DNA from: Pseudomonas sp. ANT_J12 | GTDB lineage: Bacteria > Pseudomonadota > Gammaproteobacteria > Pseudomonadales > Pseudomonadaceae | Assembly (NCBI RefSeq): GCF_008370045.1 | Contig: NZ_VOBN01000023.1 | Coordinates: forward strand, 21,102 to 85,101 | Length of the DNA: 64,000 bases | Direction: 5' to 3' | Shown here: in pieces, positions 8,904-17,886 of the stretch | Position numbering within the stretch: position 1 is the stretch's first letter | Layout of the letters: every line of letters starts with the position of its first letter | Notes under the pieces: model-generated | Databases searched by the model: none | Seen by the model: only the letters and a program-made list of their open reading frames with translations | Told to the model about the DNA's origin: nothing | Program-made: the position numbers and the translations under genes

Positions 8904-9724
8904 GTGACGCTACGCAACAACCCATCCGTTTTCTGCTCAGCGACATGGACGGCACCTTGCTGCTGCCCGATCACAGCCTGAGCCAGCGCACCATCGACGC
9001 GGTCCGCGCACTGCGCGGGGCCGGCGTGCTGTTCAGCCTGGCCACCGGCCGTCCGCCGAAAGCCATGCTGCAGCAGATCGAAGCCCTGGGCGTTGATCTG
9101 CCGACCGCGGCGTTCAATGGCGGCACCATCGTCAATCCGGACGGCAGTTTGCTGGTTGCGCATTACTTGCCGGCGACGGCCGCACTGACCGCGCTGGCAC
9201 TGTTTGCCGACCGGCCGGACATCGAAATCTGGGTGTTCAGCGGTGGTGATTGGCTGTTGAAAGACCCGCACGGTCCGATGGTTCCTCGAGAACAGCACGG
9301 TCTGGGTTATCCGCCGGTGGTGGTCGAGAGTTTTGAGCCGTACCTGGAGCGGATCGACAAGATCGTCGCCACCAGCAACAACACGGACTTGTTGATCGAG
9401 CTGGAAGCGCTTCTGCTGCCGAAAGTGGAAGGCCAGGCGCAAGTCTCCCGCTCACAGCCGATTTACCTCGACGTGACGGCGATGCAAGCCAACAAAGGGG
9501 ATGCGCTGGCGACACTGGCCGGGTTCCTCGGCGTGCCGCTGGAGCAGACTGCGGCACTGGGCGACGGCGGCAATGACCCGGCGATGTTCCATCGTGCCGG
9601 GCTGTCGATTGCCATGGGCCAGGCGGAAGAGGCGGTGAAACGCCAGGCCGATGTGGTGACCGGCGCCAACACCGAAGATGGCGCGGCCCAAGCCATCGAG
9701 CAATACATTCTCCGTCCCGCGTAA
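8900..9724 (+). CDS. Cof-type HAD-IIB family phosphatase
   Basis: A 274-residue haloacid dehalogenase-type hydrolase. Motif I SDMDGTLL (nucleophile Asp15), motif II FSLATGRPP, motif IV LGDGGNDPAMF near the C-terminus, with a C2b cap in between as in YidA/Cof proteins. It should dephosphorylate a sugar phosphate or other small phosphoester. The ATG overlaps the zwf stop by 4 bases, so it belongs to the gnd-zwf operon and a sugar-phosphate substrate is likely, but that is inference. A GATCGTTCCCACG-family repeat begins one base after the stop codon. Confidence 0.85.
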   Translation: MSDATQQPIRFLLSDMDGTLLLPDHSLSQRTIDAVRALRGAGVLFSLATGRPPKAMLQQIEALGVDLPTAAFNGGTIVNPDGSLLVAHYLPATAALTALALFADRPDIEIWVFSGGDWLLKDPHGPMVPREQHGLGYPPVVVESFEPYLERIDKIVATSNNTDLLIELEALLLPKVEGQAQVSRSQPIYLDVTAMQANKGDALATLAGFLGVPLEQTAALGDGGNDPAMFHRAGLSIAMGQAEEAVKRQADVVTGANTEDGAAQAIEQYILRPA

Positions 9725-9831
9725 TGATCGTTCCCACGCTCTGCGTGGGAATGCAGCCCGGGACGCTCCGCGTCCCATTGGAACGCGGAGCGTCCCTTGA
9801 GGCATTCCCACGCAGCGCGTGGGAACGATCA
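9725..9831. repeat. Long palindromic repeat (TGATCGTTCCCACGC family)
   Basis: About 107 bp with outer arms GATCGTTCCCACGC/GCGTGGGAACGATC and nested arms GGGACGCTCCGCG/CGCGGAGCGTCCC. Near-identical copies lie at 29.7, 38.2, 58.5 and 61.1 kb. It fills the space between the stop codons of two convergent genes and could act as a bidirectional terminator. Confidence 0.85.
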
Positions 9832-9839
9832 CCGTGGTG

Positions 9840-11342
9840 TTACAGCCAGAAACTCACCGCATACCACCCCAAACCCCCCATCACCACCGTATATGGCAAC
9901 GCCATCCACACCATCCGCCCGTAAGACAACCGAATCAGCGGTGCAATCGCCGACGTCAGCAGAAACAGAAACGCCGCCTGGCCATTGGGCGTCGCGACGC
10001 TGGGCAGATTGGTCCCGGTGTTGATCGCAATCGCCAGCGTCTCGAAATGCTCGCGGCTCATATGGCCGGAGATGAATGCCTGTTTCACTTCAGTGATGTA
10101 GATCGTTGCGACAAACACGTTATCGCTGATCGCCGACAACAGGCCATTGGCGATAAACAGCATGCCCGGCTGTTGATCCGCCGGCAGGGCCAGCACCCAC
10201 TGGATCAATGGCGTGAACAGTTGCTGGTCATGAATCACCGCGACCACGGCGAAGAACACCACCAGCAGCGCGGTAAACGGCATAGCGTCTTTAAAGGCGT
10301 TGCCGATGCGGTGTTCGTCGGTGATGCCGGTGAACGCGGTGATCAACACGATCACCATCAAACCGATCAGCCCGACTTCGGCGATATGAAACGCCAGCCC
10401 GGCAATCAGGATCAACGCCGCCGCGCCCTGTACCAGCAGCGCCGCGCGCTGGCGCGAGGTGCGTTCGGCGTTGTCTTCGGCGGCGTAGTTGGCCAGCACC
10501 GCGCGCACGTTGTCCGGCAGCAAGGTGCCGTAACCGAACCAGCGCAGCTTCTCCAGCAGCACGCAGGTCACCAGGCCGGCGGCCAGCACCGGCAGAGAAA
10601 CCGGGGCGACCTTGAGGAAGAACTCGGCGAAATGCCAACCCATCTCGTGCCCGATCAACAGGTTCTGCGGCTCACCGACCAGCGTACACACGCCGCCCAG
10701 CGCGGTACCCACGGCGCCATGCATCAACAGGCTGCGCAGGAACGCGCGGAACTGCTCGAGGTCTTGGTGATGCAGTGTCGGCAGGTGCTGATCGTCGCTG
10801 AAGGCGCTGTCTTGGCGCGGATCATTGCCCGAGGCGACGCGGTGATACACCGAGTAAAACCCCACGGCCGCGCTGATGATCACCGCCGTGACAGTCAAGG
10901 CATCGAGAAACGCCGAGAGGAAGGCCGACAGAAAACAAAACAGCAACGCCAGCAGCGCCTTGGAGCGAACCCCGAGCAACAGGCGCGAGAACAGAAACAG
11001 CAGCAGGTCTTTCATGAAATAGATGCCGGCCACCATGAACATCAGCAGCAGGATCACCGGGAAGTTGTGCACCAGCTCGTCATACAGCGCCTGGGGCGTG
11101 GTCATCTTCAGCAGCAGCGCTTCGATCAACAGCAATCCGCCGGGCATCAGCGGATAACACTTGAGTGCCATGGCCAGGGTGAAGATGAACTCCAGGACCA
11201 GCAGCCATCCGGCCGCTATCGGCCCGACCGTCCACAACACCAGGGCGTTCAGTATCAGAAAACCGACAATGCTTGCTTTGTACCAGCGGGGAGAGTGCCC
11301 GAGAAAGTTATGCGCGAACGCCTGGGTCATCGAACCGGACAT
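9840..11342 (-). CDS. nhaB: Sodium/proton antiporter NhaB
   Basis: A 500-residue polytopic inner-membrane antiporter, the usual length of NhaB. Around twelve hydrophobic segments. The opening FLGHSPRWYKASIVGFLILN, the LDALTVTAVIISAAVGFYSVYHRVA segment and the late ATPNGQAAFLFLLTSAIAPLIRLSYGRM are characteristic of NhaB. It exchanges external H+ for internal Na+ or Li+ and supports pH and salt homeostasis. The start has AAGGAG 7 bases upstream. It appears monocistronic, bounded by the repeat downstream. Confidence 0.92.
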   Translation of the reverse strand: MSGSMTQAFAHNFLGHSPRWYKASIVGFLILNALVLWTVGPIAAGWLLVLEFIFTLAMALKCYPLMPGGLLLIEALLLKMTTPQALYDELVHNFPVILLLMFMVAGIYFMKDLLLFLFSRLLLGVRSKALLALLFCFLSAFLSAFLDALTVTAVIISAAVGFYSVYHRVASGNDPRQDSAFSDDQHLPTLHHQDLEQFRAFLRSLLMHGAVGTALGGVCTLVGEPQNLLIGHEMGWHFAEFFLKVAPVSLPVLAAGLVTCVLLEKLRWFGYGTLLPDNVRAVLANYAAEDNAERTSRQRAALLVQGAAALILIAGLAFHIAEVGLIGLMVIVLITAFTGITDEHRIGNAFKDAMPFTALLVVFFAVVAVIHDQQLFTPLIQWVLALPADQQPGMLFIANGLLSAISDNVFVATIYITEVKQAFISGHMSREHFETLAIAINTGTNLPSVATPNGQAAFLFLLTSAIAPLIRLSYGRMVWMALPYTVVMGGLGWYAVSFWL

Positions 11343-11412
11343 CGGCTACTCCTTGTATTAAGAAGCGCGCAACTTGCCGCAAGGGGCAGGGAAGATCAAG
11401 CGCCGCCGCGTG

Positions 11413-12702
11413 TCAGGCGAGGTAGCGCGCCACCACCGCGCGGTAATTGCCGTCCAGTGAGTAACCGCCGACGACGATTCGGCCGTTGGCCTGCACGGCC
11501 AGGGCAGTGGCGGTGTCGAGGCTGCGGCCCAGACGAGTGCGCACCCAACCGATGCCATTGGCGAAGCTGCGATCCAGCTGCCCTTGGGGCAAATAACGGG
11601 CGAGGATGAAGTCGGCTTCGATACCGCCGACGGTGGCCCCCACGGCCAGCACGCTGCCATCGGGCTGAACCTGGGCGGCGGTCCATTGGCTGGCGGTGTG
11701 GCCGATTTCCAGGTGCTGCGGCTGGCCGCCATTGCAATGATTATCCGGGCGCCCGTTGCTGTGCAGTTTGAGTGACAGGCAGTGCATCGGGTCACGGCTG
11801 CTGCCAAAACAATGCAAGTCGCCATTGGCCTGCTGGACGATCTGGCTGATCAGCGCGCTGCGTCCCTGGGCCTGGAAAGTCATGAAGCCATCCACGGCGA
11901 AGCTGTTATCCAGCGTGCCATCGACGTGGTAGCGCGCCAGCAAGCCTTCCCCGGGGAAATTGATCGCACCGCCAGCGAGGATTCGTCCGTCCCGTTGCAC
12001 CATCAGGCTGCCGAGCCAGGTATTCATCAGCAGATGCCTGACCACGACGAAACCACGGCCATTGAAATCGTTGTCCAGTGTGCCATCGGTGTTGAGGCGG
12101 ATCAGCAGGCCGGCGTGATCGGCCAGTTCGAAATGATGATTGGCCAGCAGCAGGATCCGCCCGTCCTCCTGCACGCAGATATCACAGGCTTCGGCGCCCG
12201 GCACACCAGGTGGCAACCAGTCGTCACGCAAGCCTCGGGACAGGTCGCCCGGTAGCCGCACCACCAGGCGGCCGTCGTCGCCAAAGTCTCGAACCCGTTG
12301 ACCATCGGGGTTGAACAGCGCCAGGGCGGGCAAGGTGCGATGCGCGTTTTCGTAATGCAGGCCGGCCAGCAGGATCGAACCGCAGGGCAGGACATGGACT
12401 TTGCTGGCCATGGCCTCGAAACCCAGCGCGAACTGCCCGATCAGGCTGCCCTGATTGCCGAAGGACAGGTCCGCCGAGCCATCTTCCAGCAGACGGGCCA
12501 GACCGAAGCGGCTGCCGCCGTGGGTGCCGACCTTGGCCGCGACCAACAAACGGCCATCCGCGTCGATGGCGATACCGTTGGCCATGCTGGAGGAGCTGCC
12601 GGCGAAATACACTTGGGTTTTGCCCGCCGCGGCAAAATCAGGGTCGAGATGCCCGGCTTGATTCAGGGTGGCAGGGCGGGCAAAAGCGGTCTGGGTTTGC
12701 AT
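11413..12702 (-). CDS. Delta-60 repeat protein
   Basis: A 429-residue protein built of repeated units of 50-60 residues that alternate a L-x-x-DG-x-L/D-x-x-FG-x-G turn (LLEDGSADLSFGNQG, LNTDGTLDNDFNGRG, YHVDGTLDNSFAVDG, YLPQGQLDRSFANGI) with an I/V-x-V-Q-x-DGRILLAG strand (VQRDGRILAGG, VQEDGRILLLA, VQANGRIVVGG). This is the delta-60 repeat, which folds as a beta-propeller-like array. I chose the ATG at 12702 with AAGGAG 8 bases upstream. No signal peptide is seen, although many relatives are exported. Function unknown. Confidence 0.75.
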   Translation of the reverse strand: MQTQTAFARPATLNQAGHLDPDFAAAGKTQVYFAGSSSSMANGIAIDADGRLLVAAKVGTHGGSRFGLARLLEDGSADLSFGNQGSLIGQFALGFEAMASKVHVLPCGSILLAGLHYENAHRTLPALALFNPDGQRVRDFGDDGRLVVRLPGDLSRGLRDDWLPPGVPGAEACDICVQEDGRILLLANHHFELADHAGLLIRLNTDGTLDNDFNGRGFVVVRHLLMNTWLGSLMVQRDGRILAGGAINFPGEGLLARYHVDGTLDNSFAVDGFMTFQAQGRSALISQIVQQANGDLHCFGSSRDPMHCLSLKLHSNGRPDNHCNGGQPQHLEIGHTASQWTAAQVQPDGSVLAVGATVGGIEADFILARYLPQGQLDRSFANGIGWVRTRLGRSLDTATALAVQANGRIVVGGYSLDGNYRAVVARYLA

Positions 12703-12876
12703 GCACGCATCTCCTTGCCAATCGACCCGATCCCGGTAACCGGGCGGGTGACGGCGCGTGCGAAACATTCAATCCCTGAATGCATGAGCGCACAACTGTC
12801 ATAACTAACAGGCGGAGGGTCGCTGTGTGCCAGAACAGTGTCTTTTGGACCCAGTTGATATTGAGCTAACAGCACA

Positions 12877-12942
12877 GTAGGAGCAAAGCTTGCTCGCGAT
12901 GGCTATTTCGAGGGCGCCATCGCGAGCAAGCTTTGCTCCTAC
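12877..12942. repeat. REP-type palindromic repeat pair (TGTAGGAGC family)
   Basis: Arms GTAGGAGCAAAGCTTGCTCG and CGAGCAAGCTTTGCTCCTAC in inverted orientation with an 18-bp centre, located between two tandem minus-strand genes. Confidence 0.85.
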
Positions 12943-12967
12943 AGGGAATGTATATCCGGCGGAATAA

Positions 12968-13234
12968 TTAATGCGGCATGGACCACGATTGCAGCGTGTA
13001 GCCATCTTCGCTCAACGCTTTGCGCGCTTGTTCCAGCAAGTGTTCAAGTTGTACCGGATCGGAATAGGCGCTGCTCGGGATTTGCGCACGGCCGATGCGA
13101 TTGTTAGTACGGTCGATGACACTCAGGCTGAGTTCGCCGTTGCCGTCTTGTGGGGCCCAGGCCACGCATTGAAATGGCTTGAACGCGCGGTCGGCAATCA
13201 AAAGAGCTTCGTTGATACGGAGCGGGGCGGTCAT
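12968..13234 (-). CDS. Conserved hypothetical protein, 88 aa
   Basis: A soluble 88-residue protein beginning MTAPLRINEALLIADRAFKP and ending LQSWSMPH. I set the start at the ATG at 13234 because the upstream extension (36 more residues) is rich in Arg/Asn and lacks a ribosome-binding site, while GAGAGAAAACCCC precedes this ATG. No signal peptide, no cysteine pair and no recognised domain. A mixed alpha/beta character with a C-terminal helix is likely. I recognise this type of small protein from other pseudomonads but know no function. Confidence 0.55.
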   Translation of the reverse strand: MTAPLRINEALLIADRAFKPFQCVAWAPQDGNGELSLSVIDRTNNRIGRAQIPSSAYSDPVQLEHLLEQARKALSEDGYTLQSWSMPH

Positions 13235-13577
13235 GGGGTTTTCTCTCTGTATGCCCAATCGAGTGACATGCCGTCGGTTGGGCTTACCGTTCGGCTGGTT
13301 ACTTGTACTGATGCCCTCAATAGGGGGTCGGGTCACACACAATCCAAAGAAAATTCAACTTTCTTTCATATACTCAATGTTCAGGCAGTGATTGAAAGCT
13401 GAATGAAAGGTTCAAGTCGTTAGGCAACTAACGAAGCCTGTTCTTATAACTAATCAGTTAACACTCCTATAAGCAATTGATACAAGGCCCTGTCAAATTC
13501 TTGCTAATGTTACAGCCAGGTCCGCCAAATGACTGTTTTTAATAATATTTCCTTAAATTTGGCGCCAAGGAACAGTC
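13235..13577. other. A+T-rich intergenic region upstream of the sigma-54 activator gene
   Basis: 343 bp between divergent genes. It is clearly more A+T-rich than its surroundings, with runs such as TTTTTAATAATATTTCCTTAAATTT just before the activator gene and an AAGGAA ribosome-binding site at about 13567. No coding frame or convincing promoter hexamers were identified. Confidence 0.4.
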
Positions 13578-14903
13578 ATGATCGAAGCGCCTGCCTTACG
13601 ACGTCTGTTAGTGGTTGATCCTTGCGACGATTGCCATCGTCTTTTGCCGGGTTTGCGTTCTGTTGGGTGGGATGTTGACAGCTGTACGCTGGAAAACGCC
13701 GCCGACCGAACATGCGATGTCGGCCTCTTGCGATTGCAGCCGTTCCATCTGGAACGTCCCGAAGCCGTCAAGGAACTGATCAGCCGCAGCGGCACCGAAT
13801 GGATCGCGGTGCTCGATCAGGAAGTTCTGCGCTTGCAGAACGTCGGGGACTTCGTGTGCGAATGGTTTTTCGACTTCCACACCTTGCCGTTCGATGTGGC
13901 CCGGGTCCAGGTGACACTGGGGCGCGCGTTCGGCATGGCGCGACTGCGCGGGCAGGGCACGATTCACATCGATCAGCCGGAACACGAGCTGCTCGGTGAC
14001 AGTAAGCCGATCCGCGAACTGCGCAAGCTGCTGAGCAAACTGGCGCCTACCGAGTCGCCGGTACTGATCCGTGGCGAAAGCGGCACCGGCAAAGAGCTGG
14101 TCGCCCGCACCCTGCACCGACAATCCCAGCGCCACAGCAAACCTTTCGTGGCGATCAACTGCGGTGCCATTCCCGAACACTTGATCCAGTCCGAACTGTT
14201 TGGTCATGAGAAAGGCGCCTTCACCGGCGCGCATCAGCGCAAGATCGGGCGGATCGAGGCGGCAAACGGCGGCACGCTGTTTCTCGATGAAATCGGCGAC
14301 CTGCCGTTGGAGCTGCAAGCCAATCTGCTGCGCTTTCTCCAGGAAAAACACATCGAGCATGTCGGCGGCAGCCAGCAGATTCCGGTGGATGTGCGGGTAT
14401 TGGCGGCGACCCACGTCGACCTTGAAGCCGCCATCGAGAAGAAACGCTTTCGCGAAGATTTGTACTACCGCCTCAACGTTCTGCAAGTAGTCACCGCGCC
14501 GCTACGTGAACGCCACGGCGACCTCTCGATGCTGGCTAACCACTTTTCGCATTTCTATAGCCATGAAACCGGTCGTCGCCCCCGCAGCTTCAGCGAAGAT
14601 GCGCTGATTGCCATGGGCAAGCATGACTGGCCGGGCAATGTTCGCGAGCTGGCCAACCGGGTGCGTCGCGGGTTGGTATTGGCCGAAGGCCGGCAGATCG
14701 AAGCGCGAGACTTGGGGCTGATCAGCCAGCTAACCATAGCCGCGCCGATGGGGACGCTGGAAGACTACAAGACCCGGGCTGAACGCCAGGCCTTGTGCGA
14801 CGTACTTAACCGCCACAGCGACAATTTGAGCATCGCCGCCAAGGTCTTGGGGATATCCAGGCCTACGTTCTACCGGTTGTTGCACAAGCATCAGATTCGT
14901 TAG
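13578..14903 (+). CDS. Sigma-54-dependent transcriptional activator (VpsR/FleQ-like), likely fap regulator
   Basis: A 441-residue bacterial enhancer-binding protein. Residues 1-120 form a degenerate receiver-like domain in which the usual phospho-acceptor Asp position reads CDVGLLRL. The AAA+ domain has Walker A GESGTGKE (166-173), GAFTGA (213-218, the sigma-54 contact loop) and Walker B GGTLFLDEIGD (231-241). A Fis-type helix-turn-helix lies at the C-terminus (LSIAAKVLGISRPTFYRLLHKH). It would remodel RNA polymerase-sigma-54. The gene is convergent with, and adjacent to, the end of the fap operon, whose start carries a candidate -24/-12 promoter, so fap control is a reasonable inference. The receiver resembles VpsR, whose family includes c-di-GMP-responsive members. 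Confidence 0.85.
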   Translation: MIEAPALRRLLVVDPCDDCHRLLPGLRSVGWDVDSCTLENAADRTCDVGLLRLQPFHLERPEAVKELISRSGTEWIAVLDQEVLRLQNVGDFVCEWFFDFHTLPFDVARVQVTLGRAFGMARLRGQGTIHIDQPEHELLGDSKPIRELRKLLSKLAPTESPVLIRGESGTGKELVARTLHRQSQRHSKPFVAINCGAIPEHLIQSELFGHEKGAFTGAHQRKIGRIEAANGGTLFLDEIGDLPLELQANLLRFLQEKHIEHVGGSQQIPVDVRVLAATHVDLEAAIEKKRFREDLYYRLNVLQVVTAPLRERHGDLSMLANHFSHFYSHETGRRPRSFSEDALIAMGKHDWPGNVRELANRVRRGLVLAEGRQIEARDLGLISQLTIAAPMGTLEDYKTRAERQALCDVLNRHSDNLSIAAKVLGISRPTFYRLLHKHQIR

Positions 14904-14907
14904 ACGC

Positions 14908-14990
14908 AAAGATCAAAAGATCGCAGCCTCGTTTCACTCGACAGCTCCTACAAGGAATCCGCGCGTACCTGTAGGAGCGATCTTTCGAAG
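14908..14990. repeat. Degenerate palindromic repeat (AAAGATCGCAGCC / TGTAGGAGC type)
   Basis: Contains AAAGATCAAAAGATCGCAGC and CTGTAGGAGCGATCTTTCGA arms, a mosaic of two Pseudomonas intergenic repeat families, between the convergent activator and fapF genes. Confidence 0.65.
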
Positions 14991-15000
14991 GCCCACCAAT

Positions 15001-15040
15001 AAAAAGCCCCCGCTGCGATTGAAGTCGCAGCGGGGCTTTG
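15001..15040 (-). terminator. Intrinsic terminator of the fap operon
   Basis: A stem of about 15 bp (AAGCCCCGCTGCGA paired with TCGCAGCGGGGGCTT, one bulge) with a short loop, followed on the minus strand by UUUUUA. It starts 10 bp after the fapF stop. Confidence 0.85.
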
Positions 15041-15050
15041 CCGTTGTGGA

Positions 15051-16331
15051 TCAGAAGTAGTACGGGAATTTCAGGCTGAAGGAAAAGTCTGGCGAGTCTT
15101 CGGTCAGGCCTATGGCCAGGTTGGGCACGATCGTCAGGTTGTCCGTTGCGGCCAGGGTCATGCCGATGTTGAAGTTGGCCGCGTTGTAATCGCTGTTGGA
15201 AATCGACTGCCAATCGCCACCGTCCGGCTTGATCTTGCTCTTGCGGGCGAACTGATCGGTGACCGAGAACGACATACTCATCTTCTCGTTCAACGCGAAC
15301 GCAATGCCGCCGCCAACCTGCCAGGAATCACCCAGTTTCACGTCCCCCTTGACCTTGGAGCCGACCTGAGGGCTGATGTCGCTGAAAGAGTCTTGCATGT
15401 TGTAGGTGTAGGACAACGTGCCGAACAGCACGGCAGGGTCGAAGGTCTTGACCAGCGAGATCCCCGGCGTGATCGCCCAGACACCGTTGCCGGTCGGCAG
15501 GTCCTCGGGGACCGAGAGGTTATCGTTGGTCGGGTCACTGACCAGCTTGATGCCGTAAGGGTCCTTGCCGGTTGGAGCCTTGACGCGCAGTGTCGCGACC
15601 GCGTCGGGCCAGTTGGCCGACTCATCCAGAAACTTGTACGCAACGCCGACGTTAATATCGCCGATGGTCGGGTCCCGGGTCACGGTTGCGTCCGACGTCA
15701 CCGGACCTGCGCCACCCGCGCCGCCGGAGGAATACGTCGATTCGCGATAAACAATCGGGACGTTGATGTCGAACTGCCAACGTTGTGCCACGTTGTAGCG
15801 CCCCGTCAGGTCCAGGGTCCAGTTGTCGGCCTTGATGCGGTCGAGGTTGATGTTGCCGAGAAAAATCGAGTCCAGTGCCAGGAAGCCGTTGAGCGTTAAT
15901 GCCCGCGTGTCGTAGTGCGTGTAGGTCACGCCGGTTTCGAGGCTGAACTTGCCGCCACCGAAGAAGCCGCTGGCTTCGTCATACAGGTTGGAGACGCTTT
16001 GCGCAGGCTCAGAATCATCCTTGAGCGATTGGCCGTATGAGCTGCCGGTGGTGCCTGGCGCACCGGAGGCCACCGTCTGACCACTCTTGACCGGCTCGGC
16101 CGGGGATTTGGTCAGGCGTTTGGGCGCCGGTGTCGCAGGTGCTGCTTCGACTTGGCGAACGCGCTGTTCAAGTACCATCAGCGCGTTCTGTTGTGCTTCA
16201 TAACGCTGTTTCAACTCCGTGAGTTCTTGTTTTAATGCTTCGACCTGAGGGTCCGGTGCTGCGTAGAGCAGTGTTGCCGGGGTCAGGCTACTCAAACAGA
16301 CGATAGCTCTGAACGTTAACGATCGGTGCAT
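15051..16331 (-). CDS. fapF: Fap amyloid outer-membrane pore FapF
   Basis: A 426-residue outer-membrane protein that exports the Fap amyloid subunits. Signal peptide to LLYA-AP, then a coiled coil (VEALKQELTELKQRYEAQQN, residues about 29-60), which in the family forms a trimeric plug or helix, then a low-complexity Pro/Ala/Thr/Ser linker, then a beta-barrel from about residue 150 to the terminal FSLKFPYYF aromatic strand. The position as last gene of an A-B-C-D-E-F array, the coiled-coil and barrel layout, and the length all match FapF. It ends at the operon terminator. 47 bp separate it from fapE. Confidence 0.9.
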   Translation of the reverse strand: MHRSLTFRAIVCLSSLTPATLLYAAPDPQVEALKQELTELKQRYEAQQNALMVLEQRVRQVEAAPATPAPKRLTKSPAEPVKSGQTVASGAPGTTGSSYGQSLKDDSEPAQSVSNLYDEASGFFGGGKFSLETGVTYTHYDTRALTLNGFLALDSIFLGNINLDRIKADNWTLDLTGRYNVAQRWQFDINVPIVYRESTYSSGGAGGAGPVTSDATVTRDPTIGDINVGVAYKFLDESANWPDAVATLRVKAPTGKDPYGIKLVSDPTNDNLSVPEDLPTGNGVWAITPGISLVKTFDPAVLFGTLSYTYNMQDSFSDISPQVGSKVKGDVKLGDSWQVGGGIAFALNEKMSMSFSVTDQFARKSKIKPDGGDWQSISNSDYNAANFNIGMTLAATDNLTIVPNLAIGLTEDSPDFSFSLKFPYYF

Positions 16332-16378
16332 GGATTAGCCGTCCCTTCTGATTAGATCTGAATGAGACTGAGCGTAGA

Positions 16379-17146
16379 TCAGAATCCGATAGTGCGAAGG
16401 CCTTTGAGCTGGTCCAGATTGCCGCTCACGGATCCGGCCGTCGGCACGTTGTCACGCAGCACAACATTGAGGGATGTCAAGTTGCGGACCTGGTTGCTAC
16501 TGCCGAGCAAAGTCGTGTTCTGCATCAGTCCACCCTGGGCCAGGCGCTGCATGGTGCTGCCCTGGTTGTTGTTAGCCACGATGTTGAGTTGAACTCCACT
16601 ACCGGTTGAGGAAACGCTGAGCGAGCCCGCACCATTGTTGCCCACTAACGTCGTTCCAGGGGTCAATGCCTGACCCTGCGGTTGCGTTGCGGATGACGGG
16701 TTGACCTGGCTAGCTTTTGCGACGTTGATATCTACGTTGTTGTAGGCGGTGTTGTTGTCGCCGGCAGCGCGTACTACTTGAGTAACGCCTTCTGTCGTGT
16801 TGAGGCCGCCGCCGCCCGTGACGGTGCCTGTCCCTGCGCCGGAGCCGGAGCCTTGCGAACTCGTTTGGCCAGCAGGTTTTTCGTCAATCATCGACACATA
16901 GAACTGGGGTTTGATGGTCGATTGTTGAATTTGCATCGCGGACGTCGCCCCGATCAACTGGCCTTCGGCATTCTGCCAAGTGCTGGTCATGACAATGCCG
17001 AAACTGACGATACGTCCCGGCATGACAAATCGGCCTCGCAGGGTCGCCAACTCCTGATCCTTCAGTTCAATGGGTTTGAACGTCTCTGCCTGGGTTGGCA
17101 GGCTGGCGGCCAGGCAAACCACAGCCAGCCAGGTTGAAGTTTTCAT
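16379..17146 (-). CDS. fapE: Fap amyloid minor component FapE
   Basis: A 255-residue exported protein. Signal peptide MKTSTWLAVVCLAASLPTQA. The mature N-terminal part starts FKPIELKDQELATLRGRFVMPGRIVSFGIV, a motif also seen in related secreted proteins of this type; the middle is Gly/Ser/Thr-rich (GSGSGAGTGTVTGGGG); and the C-terminal half is Asn/Gln/Gly-rich (LNIVANNNQGSTMQRLAQGG). In known Fap systems FapE is a minor fibril constituent and part of the export apparatus. I set the start at the second ATG (17146), preceded by GGGAG. It lies between fapD and fapF in the canonical place. Confidence 0.88.
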   Translation of the reverse strand: MKTSTWLAVVCLAASLPTQAETFKPIELKDQELATLRGRFVMPGRIVSFGIVMTSTWQNAEGQLIGATSAMQIQQSTIKPQFYVSMIDEKPAGQTSSQGSGSGAGTGTVTGGGGLNTTEGVTQVVRAAGDNNTAYNNVDINVAKASQVNPSSATQPQGQALTPGTTLVGNNGAGSLSVSSTGSGVQLNIVANNNQGSTMQRLAQGGLMQNTTLLGSSNQVRNLTSLNVVLRDNVPTAGSVSGNLDQLKGLRTIGF

Positions 17147-17179
17147 TGGATGCTCCCGGAGCTTCATGCTCCCTTGTTA

Positions 17180-17860
17180 TTAGAAGAAGTCGCTTTGGAT
17201 GAATCCGAAATCCATCAACTCCGCGTCTTGCACCGGGCTGAACATGTTGAGGCGGTTTTTGGCAGTCAGTGGCAGGGGGGGCTCGAGCAACGCATTGGAT
17301 TTGTCGTAGCCCTGGCCGATGACGGCAAAGATGATGCCGTTCCAGCCTTTGACAAAGTCGTCGACGCTGTAACGTTTATGGCCGAGTACCGGATCGCCGA
17401 TATAGACCCAGCCTTGGTGGACTCTTTGCAAGACCACAAAATGCTTGTAGCCACGGATGTCCATGAGGACCACTACGGGGATTTTGATTTCGCTCAACGT
17501 TTCCGTCGCCACCCGGTAGCCACGGGCCCGCATGCCGATACTTTCCACGTAGTGCTTCATGTCGAGCATGGAGAAGCCCTGGACGCGGACAAGATTTTGA
17601 TCCGAGTGGGCCAGCATGCCTTCAATGATTTGATTTTCACTCACGTCCAACCAATAGGCCTGGCGCAAGATGGTTGCCAGCGCCGCGGCGCCGCAACTGA
17701 AGTCGGTTTTCTGTTGCACCAGATCAGCAAATTTACGCTCGCGTACGCTCTGGATCGGCTTGTACACCACCGCGCCGCCCGGAAGGACGGAAAGCGGCAT
17801 TTGTGCAGCCTCGATCACACTGGCCACGCAAAGCAAAATTGCCAAGGCGATGATGCGCAT
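17180..17860 (-). CDS. fapD: Fap system C39-family peptidase FapD
   Basis: A 226-residue periplasmic cysteine protease of the C39 type. Signal peptide MRIIALAILLCVASVIEAA. Catalytic Cys56 in QQKTDFSCGAAALATIL, His140 in GYKHFVVLQ and Asp156 in YIGDPVLG form the papain-like triad. FapD is thought to process or gate Fap components during export. I set the start at 17860 because the signal peptide begins there and AAGG lies 9 bases upstream; a longer frame begins inside the fapC stop region and contains the terminator hairpin. It is separated from fapC by that hairpin. Confidence 0.9.
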   Translation of the reverse strand: MRIIALAILLCVASVIEAAQMPLSVLPGGAVVYKPIQSVRERKFADLVQQKTDFSCGAAALATILRQAYWLDVSENQIIEGMLAHSDQNLVRVQGFSMLDMKHYVESIGMRARGYRVATETLSEIKIPVVVLMDIRGYKHFVVLQRVHQGWVYIGDPVLGHKRYSVDDFVKGWNGIIFAVIGQGYDKSNALLEPPLPLTAKNRLNMFSPVQDAELMDFGFIQSDFF

Positions 17861-17886
17861 GGTGGGACGCCTTCTGGTTGTTGTTG

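Noticed and set aside
9819..11609. A 596-codon open frame on the + strand over nhaB
   Set aside because: Gln/Arg/His-rich composition and overlap with the unmistakable NhaB show that it is an antisense artefact.
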